A stretch of DNA of 64,000 bases from Lapidilactobacillus achengensis (GTDB taxonomy: Bacteria; Bacillota; Bacilli; Lactobacillales; Lactobacillaceae), in contig NZ_RHOV01000008.1 in the NCBI RefSeq assembly GCF_003946655.1, positions 1-64,000 on the forward strand. The letters run 5' to 3'. Made by a program: the position numbers and the translations under genes. Numbering within the stretch: the stretch's first letter is position 1; each line of letters opens with the position of its first letter. This document shows positions 53,883 through 62,941 of the stretch, piece after piece. The notes beneath the pieces are model-generated. The model worked only from the letters and a program-made list of their open reading frames with translations. It had not been told where the DNA came from and searched no databases.

Positions 53883-53967
53883 GGCGCAACTAATTGACGT
53901 GAATAGTTTTATCGAAAAGCGGCGCAACCAATTGAAGTGAACAATTTGATCGAAAGCAGCGCAACCA
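53883..53967. repeat. Degenerate 38-base tandem repeat
   Basis: GGCGCAACTAATTGACGTGAA... at 53883 recurs as GGCGCAACCAATTGAAGTGAA... at 53921, with a third start AGCGCAACC at 53958. A smaller duplication, AACGACTGGA, lies at about 53840 and 53854. The frame across it codes for nothing recognisable. Confidence 0.75.
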
Positions 53968-54033
53968 TCGCCAAAACTGGTGAGTTGCGGCCAATAGGCA
54001 CCGCAACTTGACAGGCCGTTCCTCGTCGTTGAA

Positions 54034-54501
54034 TTAGGAGGTTGGCGCCAATTTGGCGGCAATCAAGCCAGTCAGCTCTTCCAAAACCGCTTGGTCGGCG
54101 GCGCTGAATCGTTGGAGCCGCGGCGAATCCAAATCTAAGACGCCAGCAGGTTGACCAGCGATCGCGAAAGGAATCACCAATTCTGCGTTGGTGGCGCTGT
54201 CGCAGGCGATGTGCCCTGCAAAGGCGTGGACGTCACCAATCCGTTGGGTTGCTTGCTGGTCAAAGGCGGTGCCGCAAACACCACTGCCACTGGCAATCAG
54301 TGAACAGGCGACCTTGCCTTGGAAGGGACCAACAGCCAGTTGCTGGCGCTGCTGATCCCATAAATAGAAGCCGGCCCAGTTCAAATCAGGAACCATTTCC
54401 ATAATGAAGGCGCTAGAATTGGCCAAAATCGAAATGGGGTCATTGGTCGCATATTCCGTATCATTGAATAACGCTTGGTACTGTTCTAATAAGAGAGTCA
54501 T
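54034..54501 (-). CDS. GAF-domain free methionine-R-sulfoxide reductase
   Basis: This 155-residue cytoplasmic enzyme reduces free methionine-R-sulfoxide. The ATG at 54501 follows GGAGG by eight bases. The three characteristic Cys are present: G-K-V-A-C near residue 64, G-V-C-G near 76 and H-I-A-C-D near 98, with the conserved W-A-G-F-Y-L near 42 and the late V-L-D-L-D-S-P. Length and motif order match fRMsr of the YebR type. It lies between rpsD and ezrA, which face away from each other. Confidence 0.9.
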   Translation of the reverse strand: MTLLLEQYQALFNDTEYATNDPISILANSSAFIMEMVPDLNWAGFYLWDQQRQQLAVGPFQGKVACSLIASGSGVCGTAFDQQATQRIGDVHAFAGHIACDSATNAELVIPFAIAGQPAGVLDLDSPRLQRFSAADQAVLEELTGLIAAKLAPTS

Positions 54502-54625
54502 TCGTTTAGCCTCCGAATTCGGCGTGTCCGGCAACAGTTTGTCTGGGACGCGCCAGTAAATTAGCAGAAAAGTGGTGATTTTACCTGAAAATAGTAAAAA
54601 ATTCGTTTTTTAGGGCAGTTCGATG

Positions 54626-54653
54626 TTGGACTGGCGGCTAAATCTGCTATAAT
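54626..54653 (+). promoter_or_regulatory. ezrA promoter
   Basis: TTGGAC (54626-54631) and TATAAT (54648-54653) are 16 bases apart. Confidence 0.78.
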
Positions 54654-54719
54654 TTAATAAGATTGTAACGAATATAGAAAACGGATGCAAGCCGATTCGT
54701 CGTAGGGGTGTAAATTATC

Positions 54720-56432
54720 GTGCAAAAGTGGTTTTTTATCGTACTCGCCATTGTGATCGTGATTCTCGTTTTACTCTTGTTTGCCGCAATCAAACGAGGA
54801 CGGAACGACAAACGTTTGGGCAAACTGAATGACGCATTCGAGGAAATGACTAACCGCCCGATCTATAAAACGATCGATCAGCTGGAGAATATGGAGTTAG
54901 CTGGGTCCAGTCGTGATACCTTGGAGAAGTGGCATCAGAAGTATTATTTGTTGTTGAATGATACGTATGCGGAACTTTATCAGAATATGTTTGATGCGGA
55001 CGCGGCCAACCAGAAATTTGCGGTTTTTTCAGCCAACAACAAGATCGAGGCAGCGGAAACGCTGTTACAAAGGGCGCAAGTTGCGACTGATGAAGTTGCT
55101 AAGGTTCTGGAGCAGTTACTGAATAGTGACGAACAGAATCAGACGGCAACCAAGGATCTGCTGGAGTCTTATCGGAAGATCCGCAAGTTGATCTTGACCA
55201 AATCATTTGAATTCGGGCCCGCTGTCGACCAATTGGAGAATCGATTGGCTGATTTTGATGAGCGCTTCGATTCGATCAAGAATTTGTCGCAACAAGGGGA
55301 CCATCTCAAGGCGGAAGCCGAGTTGCAGGAAGCCCGGACCCGTCTGTGGGCAATCAAAGACTTGATGAAGCGGATCCCGCCGCGCTACACTGAACTTGCC
55401 ACCGAATTTCCTGATCAGTTGAAGGAAATCACCGGTGTTTATCAGAAGATGGTGGCTGAAGATTATCAATTTCCCGAGCCGAATATTGGGGATAAAGTGA
55501 CCTTATTGCAACAGCAGCTTCAGGCAATCATTGAAGAACTGGCGCAATTAGACATTACCACCGTTGAACAACAGAATCAGAAAGTCAGTCAGCAGATCGA
55601 TCTGCTGTATCAACGGCTTGAAGATGAGTTGAAGGCACGCCAACAAGTGGGTGTTTTGCAAAAAACGACCTTGGAATTTCTGAATCATGCCAGTGCGCAA
55701 ACTACGAAATTGCTGGATTCCTTGGATCATCTTAATCAAAGTTACGTCTTGAATCATCATGAGTTAGAAGATACTCAGGGCATGCAAAAGGAAATTCAGG
55801 AGCGGCAACGTCAGTATGACGATCAGATCCAGGCCATTGCTGAGAAAAAGGCGGTTGACACTGAGTCGGTGGCACTTTTTGAGGAAATCAACCAGAAATT
55901 GACCGAGATCGAGCAGCAACAATTCAAGATCAGTAACGATGTTTCATCGCTCTTTGAGGGCGAGAAGGTGGCCAAGCAAGGTGTGCGTCAATTTGTCATC
56001 GACTTGAAGAGTATCCAGCGGGAGATCGAGCAGTTGCATTTGCCAGGATTGCCGCAAGATTATTTGGATTACTTCAACATGGTCAAGGAAGAAATCGCCA
56101 AATTGGATGATAATTTGAACCAAGTCCAGATCAATATCGAGGACATCACCAAGCAATTGATCATGACCCAAGAAGATTTGAATAATTTGACGCAGAAGTC
56201 GAAGGATCTTCGGGACGCGGCGATATTGACGGAGCAAGCCTTACAGTATGCCAATCGTTATGCTTACGCGAACCCGACGTTGGCTGATTCGGTGGCGCAG
56301 ACGAAGGATCTTTATCAGTCATCGTTTGCCTACAAGCAGGCGTTGGATACGATCGCAACCGCTTTGGAACAGATCGAGCCAGGTTCGTTCAAGCGCATTG
56401 AGCAGGCCTATTACGCTGCGGCAACGAACTAG
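54720..56432 (+). CDS. ezrA: Septation ring formation regulator
   Basis: EzrA is a membrane-tethered negative regulator of FtsZ ring assembly. The 570-residue protein starts at a GTG. Residues 3-22 form the single membrane helix (F-F-I-V-L-A-I-V-I-V-I-L-V-L-L-L-F), then a basic stretch K-R-G-R-N-D-K-R, then an almost unbroken coiled-coil, spectrin-like region to the end. The length and the early R-P-I-Y-K-T-I-D-Q-L motif are as in other Firmicutes EzrA proteins. Confidence 0.95.
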   Translation: MQKWFFIVLAIVIVILVLLLFAAIKRGRNDKRLGKLNDAFEEMTNRPIYKTIDQLENMELAGSSRDTLEKWHQKYYLLLNDTYAELYQNMFDADAANQKFAVFSANNKIEAAETLLQRAQVATDEVAKVLEQLLNSDEQNQTATKDLLESYRKIRKLILTKSFEFGPAVDQLENRLADFDERFDSIKNLSQQGDHLKAEAELQEARTRLWAIKDLMKRIPPRYTELATEFPDQLKEITGVYQKMVAEDYQFPEPNIGDKVTLLQQQLQAIIEELAQLDITTVEQQNQKVSQQIDLLYQRLEDELKARQQVGVLQKTTLEFLNHASAQTTKLLDSLDHLNQSYVLNHHELEDTQGMQKEIQERQRQYDDQIQAIAEKKAVDTESVALFEEINQKLTEIEQQQFKISNDVSSLFEGEKVAKQGVRQFVIDLKSIQREIEQLHLPGLPQDYLDYFNMVKEEIAKLDDNLNQVQINIEDITKQLIMTQEDLNNLTQKSKDLRDAAILTEQALQYANRYAYANPTLADSVAQTKDLYQSSFAYKQALDTIATALEQIEPGSFKRIEQAYYAAATN

Positions 56433-56477
56433 CCAAGCGCGGCCTGACCGACCATCTTTATTTTCGAGAAAAATAAC

Positions 56478-56506
56478 TTGTTTGTTGCCTAGCGCTCCTT
56501 TATAAT
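56478..56506 (+). promoter_or_regulatory. Promoter of the cysteine desulfurase-thiI operon
   Basis: TTGTTT (56478-56483) and TATAAT (56501-56506) are 17 bases apart. The leader is about 230 bases and holds a hairpin and a B repeat. Confidence 0.75.
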
Positions 56507-56536
56507 TGACAGGATTACGCGTGTCGGCAACAATAG

Positions 56537-56600
56537 ACACACTAAGTCGCCAAGAGCATGAGCTAATTGCCTTGGACCTACTTGGTGTGTTTTCTTTCAT
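56537..56600 (+). terminator. ezrA terminator or attenuator in the desulfurase leader
   Basis: ACACACTAAGT (56537-56547) pairs with ACTTGGTGTGT (56580-56590), with CCAAG/CTTGG inside, then TTTTCTTTC. It lies after the desulfurase promoter, so it may attenuate that operon too. Confidence 0.65.
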
Positions 56601-56608
56601 TTATAAGA

Positions 56609-56721
56609 GTGCGAACCGACCCGGATATCTCCTGAGCATAGCCTAGCAATTGTTTTGGAAGCCGTATGTTGCTTCCAGAACAATTGCGTAGCTAAGCGCA
56701 GGAAGCTGGGTCGGCGCACAC
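56609..56721 (+). repeat. Family B hairpin repeat, copy in a 5' leader
   Basis: The core CTAGCAATTGTTTTGGAAGC pairs with GCTTCCAGAACAATTGCGTAG, outer CCGACCC with GGGTCGG, and the ends GTGCG with CGCAC. It ends 11 bases before the ribosome binding site of the desulfurase gene. Confidence 0.88.
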
Positions 56722-56743
56722 GTTTCAAAAAGGAGTTTAGATT

Positions 56744-57904
56744 TTGATTTATTTCGATAACAGTGCCACGACAAAAATCGATCCCGCCGTTTTGGCGACT
56801 TATCAGGCGGTTTCAGAACAATTCTGGGGCAATCCGTCCAGTTTACATCATTTAGGTGATCAAGCCTTACAAATGTTACAGTCGGCCCGCCAACAAATCG
56901 CGACGCTGATCCACTGTCAGCCTGATGAGATTCTATTCACCAGTGGTGGAACAGAGGGCGACAATTGGATCGTCAAGGGGACCGCTTGGGCGAAACGGGA
57001 TTTTGGTCGGCATTTGATCGTGTCGAGCATCGAACATCCCGCCGTTTTGAACGCGGCGGCCGCGTTAGAGAAAATGGGTTGGGCGGTGACTTATTTGCCG
57101 GTGGATGCGCAAGGTTATGTTCGACCGGAACAGGTGCAGGCGGCGTTGCGGGATGATACGGTGTTGGTTTCGGTGATGGCGGTCAATAACGAGATCGGGA
57201 CCGTCCAACCGATCCGTGAAATCGCCGCGGTCCTGGCTGATCGGCCCACGATCCATTTCCATGTGGATGCCGTCCAAGCGGTGGGCAAGAATCTCCTTTC
57301 CCAAGTTTTACCTGAGCGGGTGGATTTTGCCACCTTTTCCGCCCATAAATTCCATGGACCCCGTGGTGTCGGCTTCATTTATGCGAAACGCGGACGTCAA
57401 TTGGTCAACTTGATCGATGGCGGTGGTCAAGAGCAGAATCACCGTAGCGGCACGGAGAATACCCCAGGCATTGCGGCGATGAGTAAGGCCCTACGTTTGG
57501 CGCTGACCGATGAGGCGGCCAAGGCTAAGCATGAAGCGGGATTGCGGCAACAGTTGATCAATTTCCTTCAGCCGTTAGCCAATATCAAGATTTTCTCGCC
57601 GCTTGATCGTCCGGCGGCGCCGCATATCCTGTGCTTCGCGTTAACCGGAGTCCGCGGTGAAACCATGGTGCATGCGTTGGAAGAAGCGGATATTTATTTG
57701 TCGACGACCAGCGCTTGTTCTTCGCGTTCCGGGGTTGAATCGGGAACGTTAAAGGCGATGCAAGTCCCCGAGAAACTAGCGACCAGCGCAGTTCGAATCA
57801 GTTTGGACGCGCAGAATACTCAAGCGGAAGTTGACCAGTTCAAGCAGGTTTTTCCCCGGATCTATCAACGTTTCCAACGGATGAACGGGCGGACAAACGA
57901 CTAA
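56744..57904 (+). CDS. Cysteine desulfurase (IscS/NifS family)
   Basis: This 386-residue PLP enzyme removes sulfur from cysteine as a persulfide. It starts at a TTG after AAGGAG ([10 protein letters not shown] is the classical N-terminus). The T-S-G-G-T-E-G-D-N motif is near residue 68, the PLP Lys is in F-S-A-H-K-F-H-G near 206, and the catalytic Cys is in T-S-A-C-S-S-R-S-G near 326. The long loop around this Cys and the following thiI gene (22 bases on) point to a dedicated 4-thiouridine or general sulfur donor. Confidence 0.93.
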   Translation: MIYFDNSATTKIDPAVLATYQAVSEQFWGNPSSLHHLGDQALQMLQSARQQIATLIHCQPDEILFTSGGTEGDNWIVKGTAWAKRDFGRHLIVSSIEHPAVLNAAAALEKMGWAVTYLPVDAQGYVRPEQVQAALRDDTVLVSVMAVNNEIGTVQPIREIAAVLADRPTIHFHVDAVQAVGKNLLSQVLPERVDFATFSAHKFHGPRGVGFIYAKRGRQLVNLIDGGGQEQNHRSGTENTPGIAAMSKALRLALTDEAAKAKHEAGLRQQLINFLQPLANIKIFSPLDRPAAPHILCFALTGVRGETMVHALEEADIYLSTTSACSSRSGVESGTLKAMQVPEKLATSAVRISLDAQNTQAEVDQFKQVFPRIYQRFQRMNGRTND

Positions 57905-57926
57905 TTCGATTGAAAAAGGAGCTATT

Positions 57927-59144
57927 ATGCAATACACAGAAATCACAGTTCGTTATGGTGAGTTATCCACCAAAGGTAAGAATCGCCGGGAGTTTATCGG
58001 CCGGCTCAATGGCAATGTTACCAAGACTTTGCGCGAATTTCCCGACTTAAAAATCTATCCCAAACGTGATCGCATGCATATCGCTTTGAATGGGACCGAT
58101 TCAACTGCGGTCATGGCGAAGTTGCGGCAAGTTTTCGGTATCCAGAATTTCTCGCCAAGTATTACGATCTCGAAAGATATCGAAATTCTGAAACAGACTG
58201 CGCTGGCGATGATGCAGGAATTGGTCCCAGCCGCGAAAACTTTTAAAATCAATACCCGTCGGTCGGATCATAATTTCGAATATGACACCAATCAGCTTAA
58301 TTTGCTGTTGGGCGATTATATCTACGATCAATTGCCACAACTGACTGCGCAAATGAAATATCCTGACGTGACCTTACGTGTGGAAGTTCGCCGTGATGGC
58401 ATTTATTTGTCTTCCCAGACGATCAAAGGCGCCGGCGGCCTGCCAGTGGGGACGGCCGGCAAAGCGATGCTGATGTTGTCTGGTGGGATCGATTCGCCGG
58501 TGGCCGGCTACTTGGCTATGAAGCGGGGCGTTGCCATTGAAATGGTTCATTTCTTCAGTCCACCGTATACTTCAGAACGGGCCTTGGCCAAGGCGAAAGC
58601 TTTGACGGCCAAGTTAGCGCCATATGTGGGCACAATCAATTTCATTGAGGTTCCTTTCACGGAGATCCAAGAAGAAGTGAAGCGTTCGGTCCCTGAAGGC
58701 TATTTGATGACAGTGCAACGGCGCTTTATGTTGCGGCTAGCGGCGGCTTTAGCGAAGAAACGTGAGGCGTTGGCGATTTTTAATGGTGAATCGGTTGGCC
58801 AAGTGGCTTCGCAAACTTTGGAAAGCATGGTCGCCATCAATGATGTCACGACTTTGCCGGTCATTCGGCCGGTCGCGACCATGGATAAGAATGAAATCAT
58901 TAAAATTGCCGAAGAAATCGATACCTTCGATTTATCGATCATGCCCTTTGAAGACTGTTGTACGATCTTCGCGCCACCACGTCCCAAAACTAAGCCGCGT
59001 TTAGATAAGGCACGTTATTATGAGGAACAGTTGGACGGCGCGGCGCTAATGGCGCGGGCGTTAGCTGGCGTCAAGATCACCGAGATCCATAGCCATGATG
59101 AGTTCATGCAAAGTGACCAGGATCAGATCCAATCGATCCTCTAA
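57927..59144 (+). CDS. thiI: tRNA 4-thiouridine synthase
   Basis: ThiI activates U8 of tRNA with ATP and inserts sulfur from the upstream desulfurase. The 405-residue protein has the N-terminal ferredoxin-like part, THUMP domain (about 60-165; [11 protein letters not shown]), and PP-loop [11 protein letters not shown] near residue 182. A C-D-C-C-like site is reduced to F-E-D-C-C-T near 348. It lacks the C-terminal rhodanese domain of enterobacterial ThiI, as usual in Firmicutes. AAAGGAG precedes the ATG. Confidence 0.95.
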   Translation: MQYTEITVRYGELSTKGKNRREFIGRLNGNVTKTLREFPDLKIYPKRDRMHIALNGTDSTAVMAKLRQVFGIQNFSPSITISKDIEILKQTALAMMQELVPAAKTFKINTRRSDHNFEYDTNQLNLLLGDYIYDQLPQLTAQMKYPDVTLRVEVRRDGIYLSSQTIKGAGGLPVGTAGKAMLMLSGGIDSPVAGYLAMKRGVAIEMVHFFSPPYTSERALAKAKALTAKLAPYVGTINFIEVPFTEIQEEVKRSVPEGYLMTVQRRFMLRLAAALAKKREALAIFNGESVGQVASQTLESMVAINDVTTLPVIRPVATMDKNEIIKIAEEIDTFDLSIMPFEDCCTIFAPPRPKTKPRLDKARYYEEQLDGAALMARALAGVKITEIHSHDEFMQSDQDQIQSIL

Positions 59145-59206
59145 TCAATTTATTGCTGGATCAGTTGCGTGGCGCGTCATTGCCAGACCCACAATAGCTA
59201 CCCATC

Positions 59207-59240
59207 AAAAAAGTTCAATCAATTTTGATTGAACTTTTTT
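59207..59240 (+). terminator. thiI terminator
   Basis: AAAAAAGTTCAATCAA (59207-59222) pairs with TTGATTGAACTTTTTT (59225-59240). Confidence 0.93.
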
Positions 59241-59332
59241 GTGTGGTGGTATTTAACCGTTGGACCAACCTGCGCGGTGATTGTTTCCAAGGTTTTGTTC
59301 ATTTTTATGAGGTCTAGGTGGGAAATATTTTT

Positions 59333-59370
59333 TGTTAACGCTTGCACGAACTTGCTTTTTTTGGTATGCT
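59333..59370 (+). promoter_or_regulatory. rex promoter with cre-like site
   Basis: TTGCAC (59342-59347) and TATGCT (59365-59370) are 17 bases apart. TGTTAACGCTTGCA (59333-59346) matches the cre consensus at all but one position and overlaps the -35 box, so CcpA could repress. Confidence 0.6.
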
Positions 59371-59413
59371 TATCACGAAATGTGACGAGTTTAACAAAAC
59401 GGAGCGAATAACG

Positions 59414-60067
59414 ATGACGAATCAGAAAACAACGAGAATTCCTAGAATGACGCTGTCCCGCTTACCGCTATATTACCGCACTCTCTGCAACTTGGCAGAT
59501 GAGGGGACGCGCCGGATCAAGTCCGCTGATCTGGGCACGGCGACGCAGGTCGAACCAACGACGATCCGCCGCGACTTTTCTTATTTCGGTGAGTTGGGCC
59601 GTAGCGGGTATGGCTATGATGTTGGCCATTTGATCCGAATCTTCGGTGAGATTCTTGAAGTCGATGAACCACAATATCTGGCGCTGGTCGGGGTCGGTAA
59701 TTTAGGTCGCGCCTTATTAAAGAACAATTTCCGCCGCAATCCCAATATGGCCATCGTTTGCGCTTTCGATGCTGATCCAGGGGTGATTGGCGAGGAAATC
59801 AATCAGGTGATCGTTCAACCGATGGCGGAATTGGGTGCCACGATCGCCAGCTTGCAAATCAACACCGCCATTTCCACGGTGCCCAGCCACTCGCTGCAAC
59901 AGGTATCCGCCAAGTTGGTCGATAATGGTATCCGCTCGATCCTGAGTTTTGCCCCTGAGCCGGTGATTTTGCCGGAATTTGTTAATATGCGCTATTTAGA
60001 TTTGACTTCCGAAGTTCTGAATCTGTTGCTGCTCTCGGAGCGAGGCCAAGCGGCGGTGGCGAAATAA
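59414..60067 (+). CDS. rex: Redox-sensing transcriptional repressor Rex
   Basis: Rex senses the NADH/NAD ratio and represses fermentation genes. The 217-residue protein starts at the ATG at 59414 after GGAGCG. The winged helix spans about residues 8-75 (R-L-P-L-Y-Y-R-T-L; T-T-I-R-R-D-F-S-Y-F-G is the recognition region). The Rossmann core is G-V-G-N-L-G-R-A-L near residue 90, and D-A-D-P-G follows. The C-terminal swapped helix (L-D-L-T-S-E-V-L-N-L-L) is present. I saw no clear Rex operator in its own promoter. Confidence 0.95.
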   Translation: MTNQKTTRIPRMTLSRLPLYYRTLCNLADEGTRRIKSADLGTATQVEPTTIRRDFSYFGELGRSGYGYDVGHLIRIFGEILEVDEPQYLALVGVGNLGRALLKNNFRRNPNMAIVCAFDADPGVIGEEINQVIVQPMAELGATIASLQINTAISTVPSHSLQQVSAKLVDNGIRSILSFAPEPVILPEFVNMRYLDLTSEVLNLLLLSERGQAAVAK

Positions 60068-60608
60068 CCACGGGCCGATGGTCTCGGGCTTGTACTTCTT
60101 GTAGTTAGGGAACAACATTGTCCCGATGGCACCTAGCAGGAACGGGTCGCGCGACAGTCAGCTTTCAAACCTGTTTTCAGTTTAAAAACGGCTCAATTCA
60201 TTTTTAACAAATGTACTGAGCTTTTTTGTTTGCCTTTTTCTGTATTACTTACTCTCCCAAAATATTTACTAACATTCACGGGGCGGCGCTATAAAAGCGG
60301 CGTGGAATACCTAGCCAACAGCAGGTGCACGAAGGTTCTTGCTTTCGATAGCTGGAAATGAGAACAGGGATTTATTTGGAACGGGGGTAAGCAGGGCGAG
60401 AATTGACTTGAAATTTCAAACGAAAATGGTCTCCTATCTTTGCTAGGGGACGACCGTACATGACGATGAAATAGCGTCGTTATTTGTTCGAAAAATTAAG
60501 GGATAAATTAAGTTTAGCGTTATATGACGGTTTTAGATTGCTTTACTTTTGAAACACAATTATCTTGTAATTGACTTGAGTTCTCAAAAAAGGGGTGTAT
60601 ACTAAAAA
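60068..60608. other. Gene-free stretch between rex and the small ORF
   Basis: A weak terminator lies near 60185-60228 (AAAAACGGCTCA with TGAGCTTTTTT, CATTT/AAATG inside). The rest is AT-rich and shows no gene or repeat that I can name. Confidence 0.5.
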
Positions 60609-60622
60609 TGTAATCGATTACA
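60577..60622 (+). promoter_or_regulatory. Promoter with perfect cre palindrome
   Basis: TATACT (60598-60603) is a good -10; TTGAGT sixteen bases before it is a fair -35. TGTAATCGATTACA (60609-60622) is a perfect palindrome fitting the cre consensus and covers the start of transcription, so CcpA could repress. Confidence 0.65.
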
Positions 60623-60629
60623 AACTACG

Positions 60630-60905
60630 ATGGCGCAAGAAAATAATCTTCTCAAATTACGGAATGACGACTACGCTTCGTTTAATGGTGATGTCCAGAG
60701 CAACGCATTCGGCTATAATGTACGATTGGTGAATTCGGATGGTGCTCCTAAGACAGGCTATGTGGGGCTCTATAAGGATAAGACTACGCGTGCGAATGAC
60801 AATGCTGGCATCATTAATCACTACTATTGGGCTGATGTTCACTCGAAAAAAATCGAGCCGAATAAAAGTAACGTGAAATTACACTTTAGTGCTGATAAGA
60901 AGTAG
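60630..60905 (+). CDS. Hypothetical 91-residue protein, possible truncated bacteriocin-like product
   Basis: The frame opens at the ATG at 60630 but has no ribosome binding site and no signal peptide; an in-frame stop lies at 60603-60605. The product is polar, with F-G-Y-N-V-R-L-V-N-S near residue 27 and A-G-I-I-N-H-Y-Y-W-A-D-V near 59. Small secreted proteins with this type of aromatic C-terminal half, followed by a membrane protein and ABC transporter genes, occur in lactococcin 972-like loci, but the similarity is only general. The missing export signal suggests a lost N-terminus. Confidence 0.45.
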   Translation: MAQENNLLKLRNDDYASFNGDVQSNAFGYNVRLVNSDGAPKTGYVGLYKDKTTRANDNAGIINHYYWADVHSKKIEPNKSNVKLHFSADKK

Positions 60906-60929
60906 AAGGAGATAAAGAATAGTGTTTTT

Positions 60930-60967
60930 GTGAAGCAGATAGTCGGCTGACTGTCTGCTTCACTTTT
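60930..60967 (+). terminator. Hairpin between the small ORF and the ABC genes
   Basis: GTGAAGCAGA (60930-60939) pairs with TCTGCTTCAC (60954-60963), AGTC/GACT inside, then TTTTAC. It may limit read-through into the transporter. Confidence 0.75.
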
Positions 60968-60988
60968 ACAAATTGCGGAGGTGGCATT

Positions 60989-61807
60989 TTGATCAAACTT
61001 TGGCGGAAATATTTTCTCATGGGCTTGTTACTGATCTCCATGGTGACGGTGATCCATACACTGCTTTTGATCCATGAAAATCTGGGCATCTTACGTCGAG
61101 GTGAGGCGGGGACGGCCTTGTTCTACGGCATGCAGCTATTTGGCAACAATGAGACGATCTGGCACTTGATCATCATGTTGGTGATTATTCCGACCAGCTG
61201 TTTTTGGTTCTTTATCTATGGCAAAAATAGCAAGTTATTCAATCTGTGGGTGACACGCGTTGGTCGCCGTGTTTTTATCAAGCAAGCGCTTTGCCACATC
61301 ACTATCGGGACGGCAATTATTCGTCTAGTTCAAATTGGCCTGGAACTAATGCTTATTCATTTCCTGTTCGCCCCGATTTCATTGATTCCCGCGAGCTCTT
61401 TCTTGAAAAATGGCTTGCCGACATTCTTCACCCTTAATGGGTCAATGAATCTGCTCCTGTTTGTGCTGTGCTCAACAGTGGGGTGGGTCATCGGTGCTAT
61501 CCTATGTTTCGCGGTCAGTCTCTTTGTTCGACGCACCGTGCTGATTTTTCCCGCCACGGCATTATTACTATTGTTGTTCTCGTTGCTTCCAGGGATCGCG
61601 AACGTGGCGCTTGGCGGTCAAGGCAGTTTGTTCTTGTACACAATCTTTCTGCCGGGAATGATTGCGCCGGGTGAAATCAACTTCGGGACTTCATCAATGC
61701 CGCTGCCATTATTGGCGCTTCATCTGCTAACTGTTCTGTTTTACATGGTTGTTTGTTTGGTGCTGTTGGTCTTTTGGCAAAAGCAGGCTAGGCAGGGGGA
61801 CGCGTAA
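60989..61807 (+). CDS. Membrane protein, ABC-2 type permease-like
   Basis: This 272-residue protein has about six helices and a basic start (K-L-W-R-K-Y-F). A TTG start follows GCGGAGGTGG. A helix, a short outside loop and five more helices match ABC-2 permeases of small immunity or export systems. A conserved-looking V-T-R-V-G-R-R near residue 90 lies on the inside. It abuts the next gene (TAA then ATG), and the ATPase of the set is two genes on. Confidence 0.7.
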   Translation: MIKLWRKYFLMGLLLISMVTVIHTLLLIHENLGILRRGEAGTALFYGMQLFGNNETIWHLIIMLVIIPTSCFWFFIYGKNSKLFNLWVTRVGRRVFIKQALCHITIGTAIIRLVQIGLELMLIHFLFAPISLIPASSFLKNGLPTFFTLNGSMNLLLFVLCSTVGWVIGAILCFAVSLFVRRTVLIFPATALLLLLFSLLPGIANVALGGQGSLFLYTIFLPGMIAPGEINFGTSSMPLPLLALHLLTVLFYMVVCLVLLVFWQKQARQGDA

Positions 61808-62329
61808 ATGAAGACTCTGTTAACTCGCCAGGCGTCTGTCAAGTTGTACATTTTCGCCATCGTGCTGGGAATCGTTAGTGCGCTGTTGGCCCCAACAAAT
61901 ACATTGATCAGCGTTTACAGCTCACATTGGACAACTTTGATTCCGCAAAGCGCGCTGCTTTGCGCGCTACTTTTCTACAACACGGTCAATCGGCCAATTT
62001 ATGGCTTAGTCGCGGTCAGGGGCAAAGAATTCAATGTGTTTCTGGCATTGGGAATGGTTGGCATTATTACAACGGTTGGCTATTATTTCGCACTAACGTT
62101 GACTTATATCATGGGCGGAGCAAGCCTGGGCCCAGCGACTGCGCTATCAGGCTTGCTCCTTGTTTGGGGTTCGAGATTACTCCTATTGATCATCATCGCC
62201 CTGTTGGCGGCCATGACTTTTTTGGTTGCGCGCTCGCTAGGACTGATCATCGTGATCATCGGCTTGAATTTTTTATATCATTATTGGATTGAAATGTTTG
62301 TTATACTACCGCGCATTATTGGAGGTTAA
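61808..62329 (+). CDS. Small membrane protein of the same ABC unit
   Basis: This 173-residue protein has four to five helices, mostly Leu/Ile/Thr. It starts directly after the stop of the preceding permease with no spacer, so coupling is likely. I recognise no family. It probably forms part of the membrane complex with its neighbours. Confidence 0.65.
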   Translation: MKTLLTRQASVKLYIFAIVLGIVSALLAPTNTLISVYSSHWTTLIPQSALLCALLFYNTVNRPIYGLVAVRGKEFNVFLALGMVGIITTVGYYFALTLTYIMGGASLGPATALSGLLLVWGSRLLLLIIIALLAAMTFLVARSLGLIIVIIGLNFLYHYWIEMFVILPRIIGG

Positions 62330-62332
62330 TTG

Positions 62333-62941
62333 ATGTTACAGATTGATGGTATTGCTATGCGCTTTAAAGAAAAGCAAGTGATCACGAACGCTTCGCTAAC
62401 ACTTCAGCCCGGAGAAGTCGCGCACATTTCTGGTGCGAATGGTTCTGGTAAATCAACCTTATTTAAGATCATTGTGGGATTATTGGTCCCAACAGCTGGC
62501 AGTGTGGTCAAGGGTGACGCAGATGTTTTTGGCGCCTTGATTGAAAATCCCGGATTTTTTGAATTTGAAACGCTGGCGCGTAACTTGAAATTCTTGGCGG
62601 AGTTGCGCGGCACGTACAATTTACCTTGGGTCAAGGAACTCTCCCAAATCTTGCGCCTTGACCTGGATAACAAGGATAAGATGGGCAAGTTTTCCGTGGG
62701 GATGCGTCAGAAAGCAGGAATCATTCAGGCTGTCATGGAAGATCAGTCGATCATTTTGCTGGACGAGCCGACAAGAGGACTTGATGAACCCTCCTTAGCT
62801 GGCTTTAGCGATTTGATTGCCAAATTGGCTGATCAAGGTAAGAGCGTTCTGATTGCTTCCCATGACATCATTCCCAGCGTGCAGTATCAGCGAATGTATC
62901 TGCTCGAAGATGGTCTATTGGTAGCTAGCAATGAGAACTAA
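62333..62941 (+). CDS. ABC transporter ATP-binding protein
   Basis: This 202-residue ATPase starts at the ATG at 62333, seven bases after GGAGG; a TTG just before is in frame. Walker A is G-A-N-G-S-G-K-S-T near residue 34, signature F-S-V-G-M-R-Q-K near 121, and Walker B I-I-L-L-D-E-P-T-R-G-L-D near 139. The S-V-G-M-R-Q signature and short length are typical of small export/immunity systems, similar to the ATPase at 8503 but clearly diverged. Confidence 0.85.
   Translation: MLQIDGIAMRFKEKQVITNASLTLQPGEVAHISGANGSGKSTLFKIIVGLLVPTAGSVVKGDADVFGALIENPGFFEFETLARNLKFLAELRGTYNLPWVKELSQILRLDLDNKDKMGKFSVGMRQKAGIIQAVMEDQSIILLDEPTRGLDEPSLAGFSDLIAKLADQGKSVLIASHDIIPSVQYQRMYLLEDGLLVASNEN

Noticed and set aside
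53490-54062. 190-codon minus-strand frame
   Set aside because: It overlaps rpsD, its leader and a tandem repeat, has no family resemblance and no ribosome binding site.
60921-60935. Possible tiny gene after AAGGAGATAAAG
   Set aside because: The only start (GTG near 60922) is followed by a stop after two codons.
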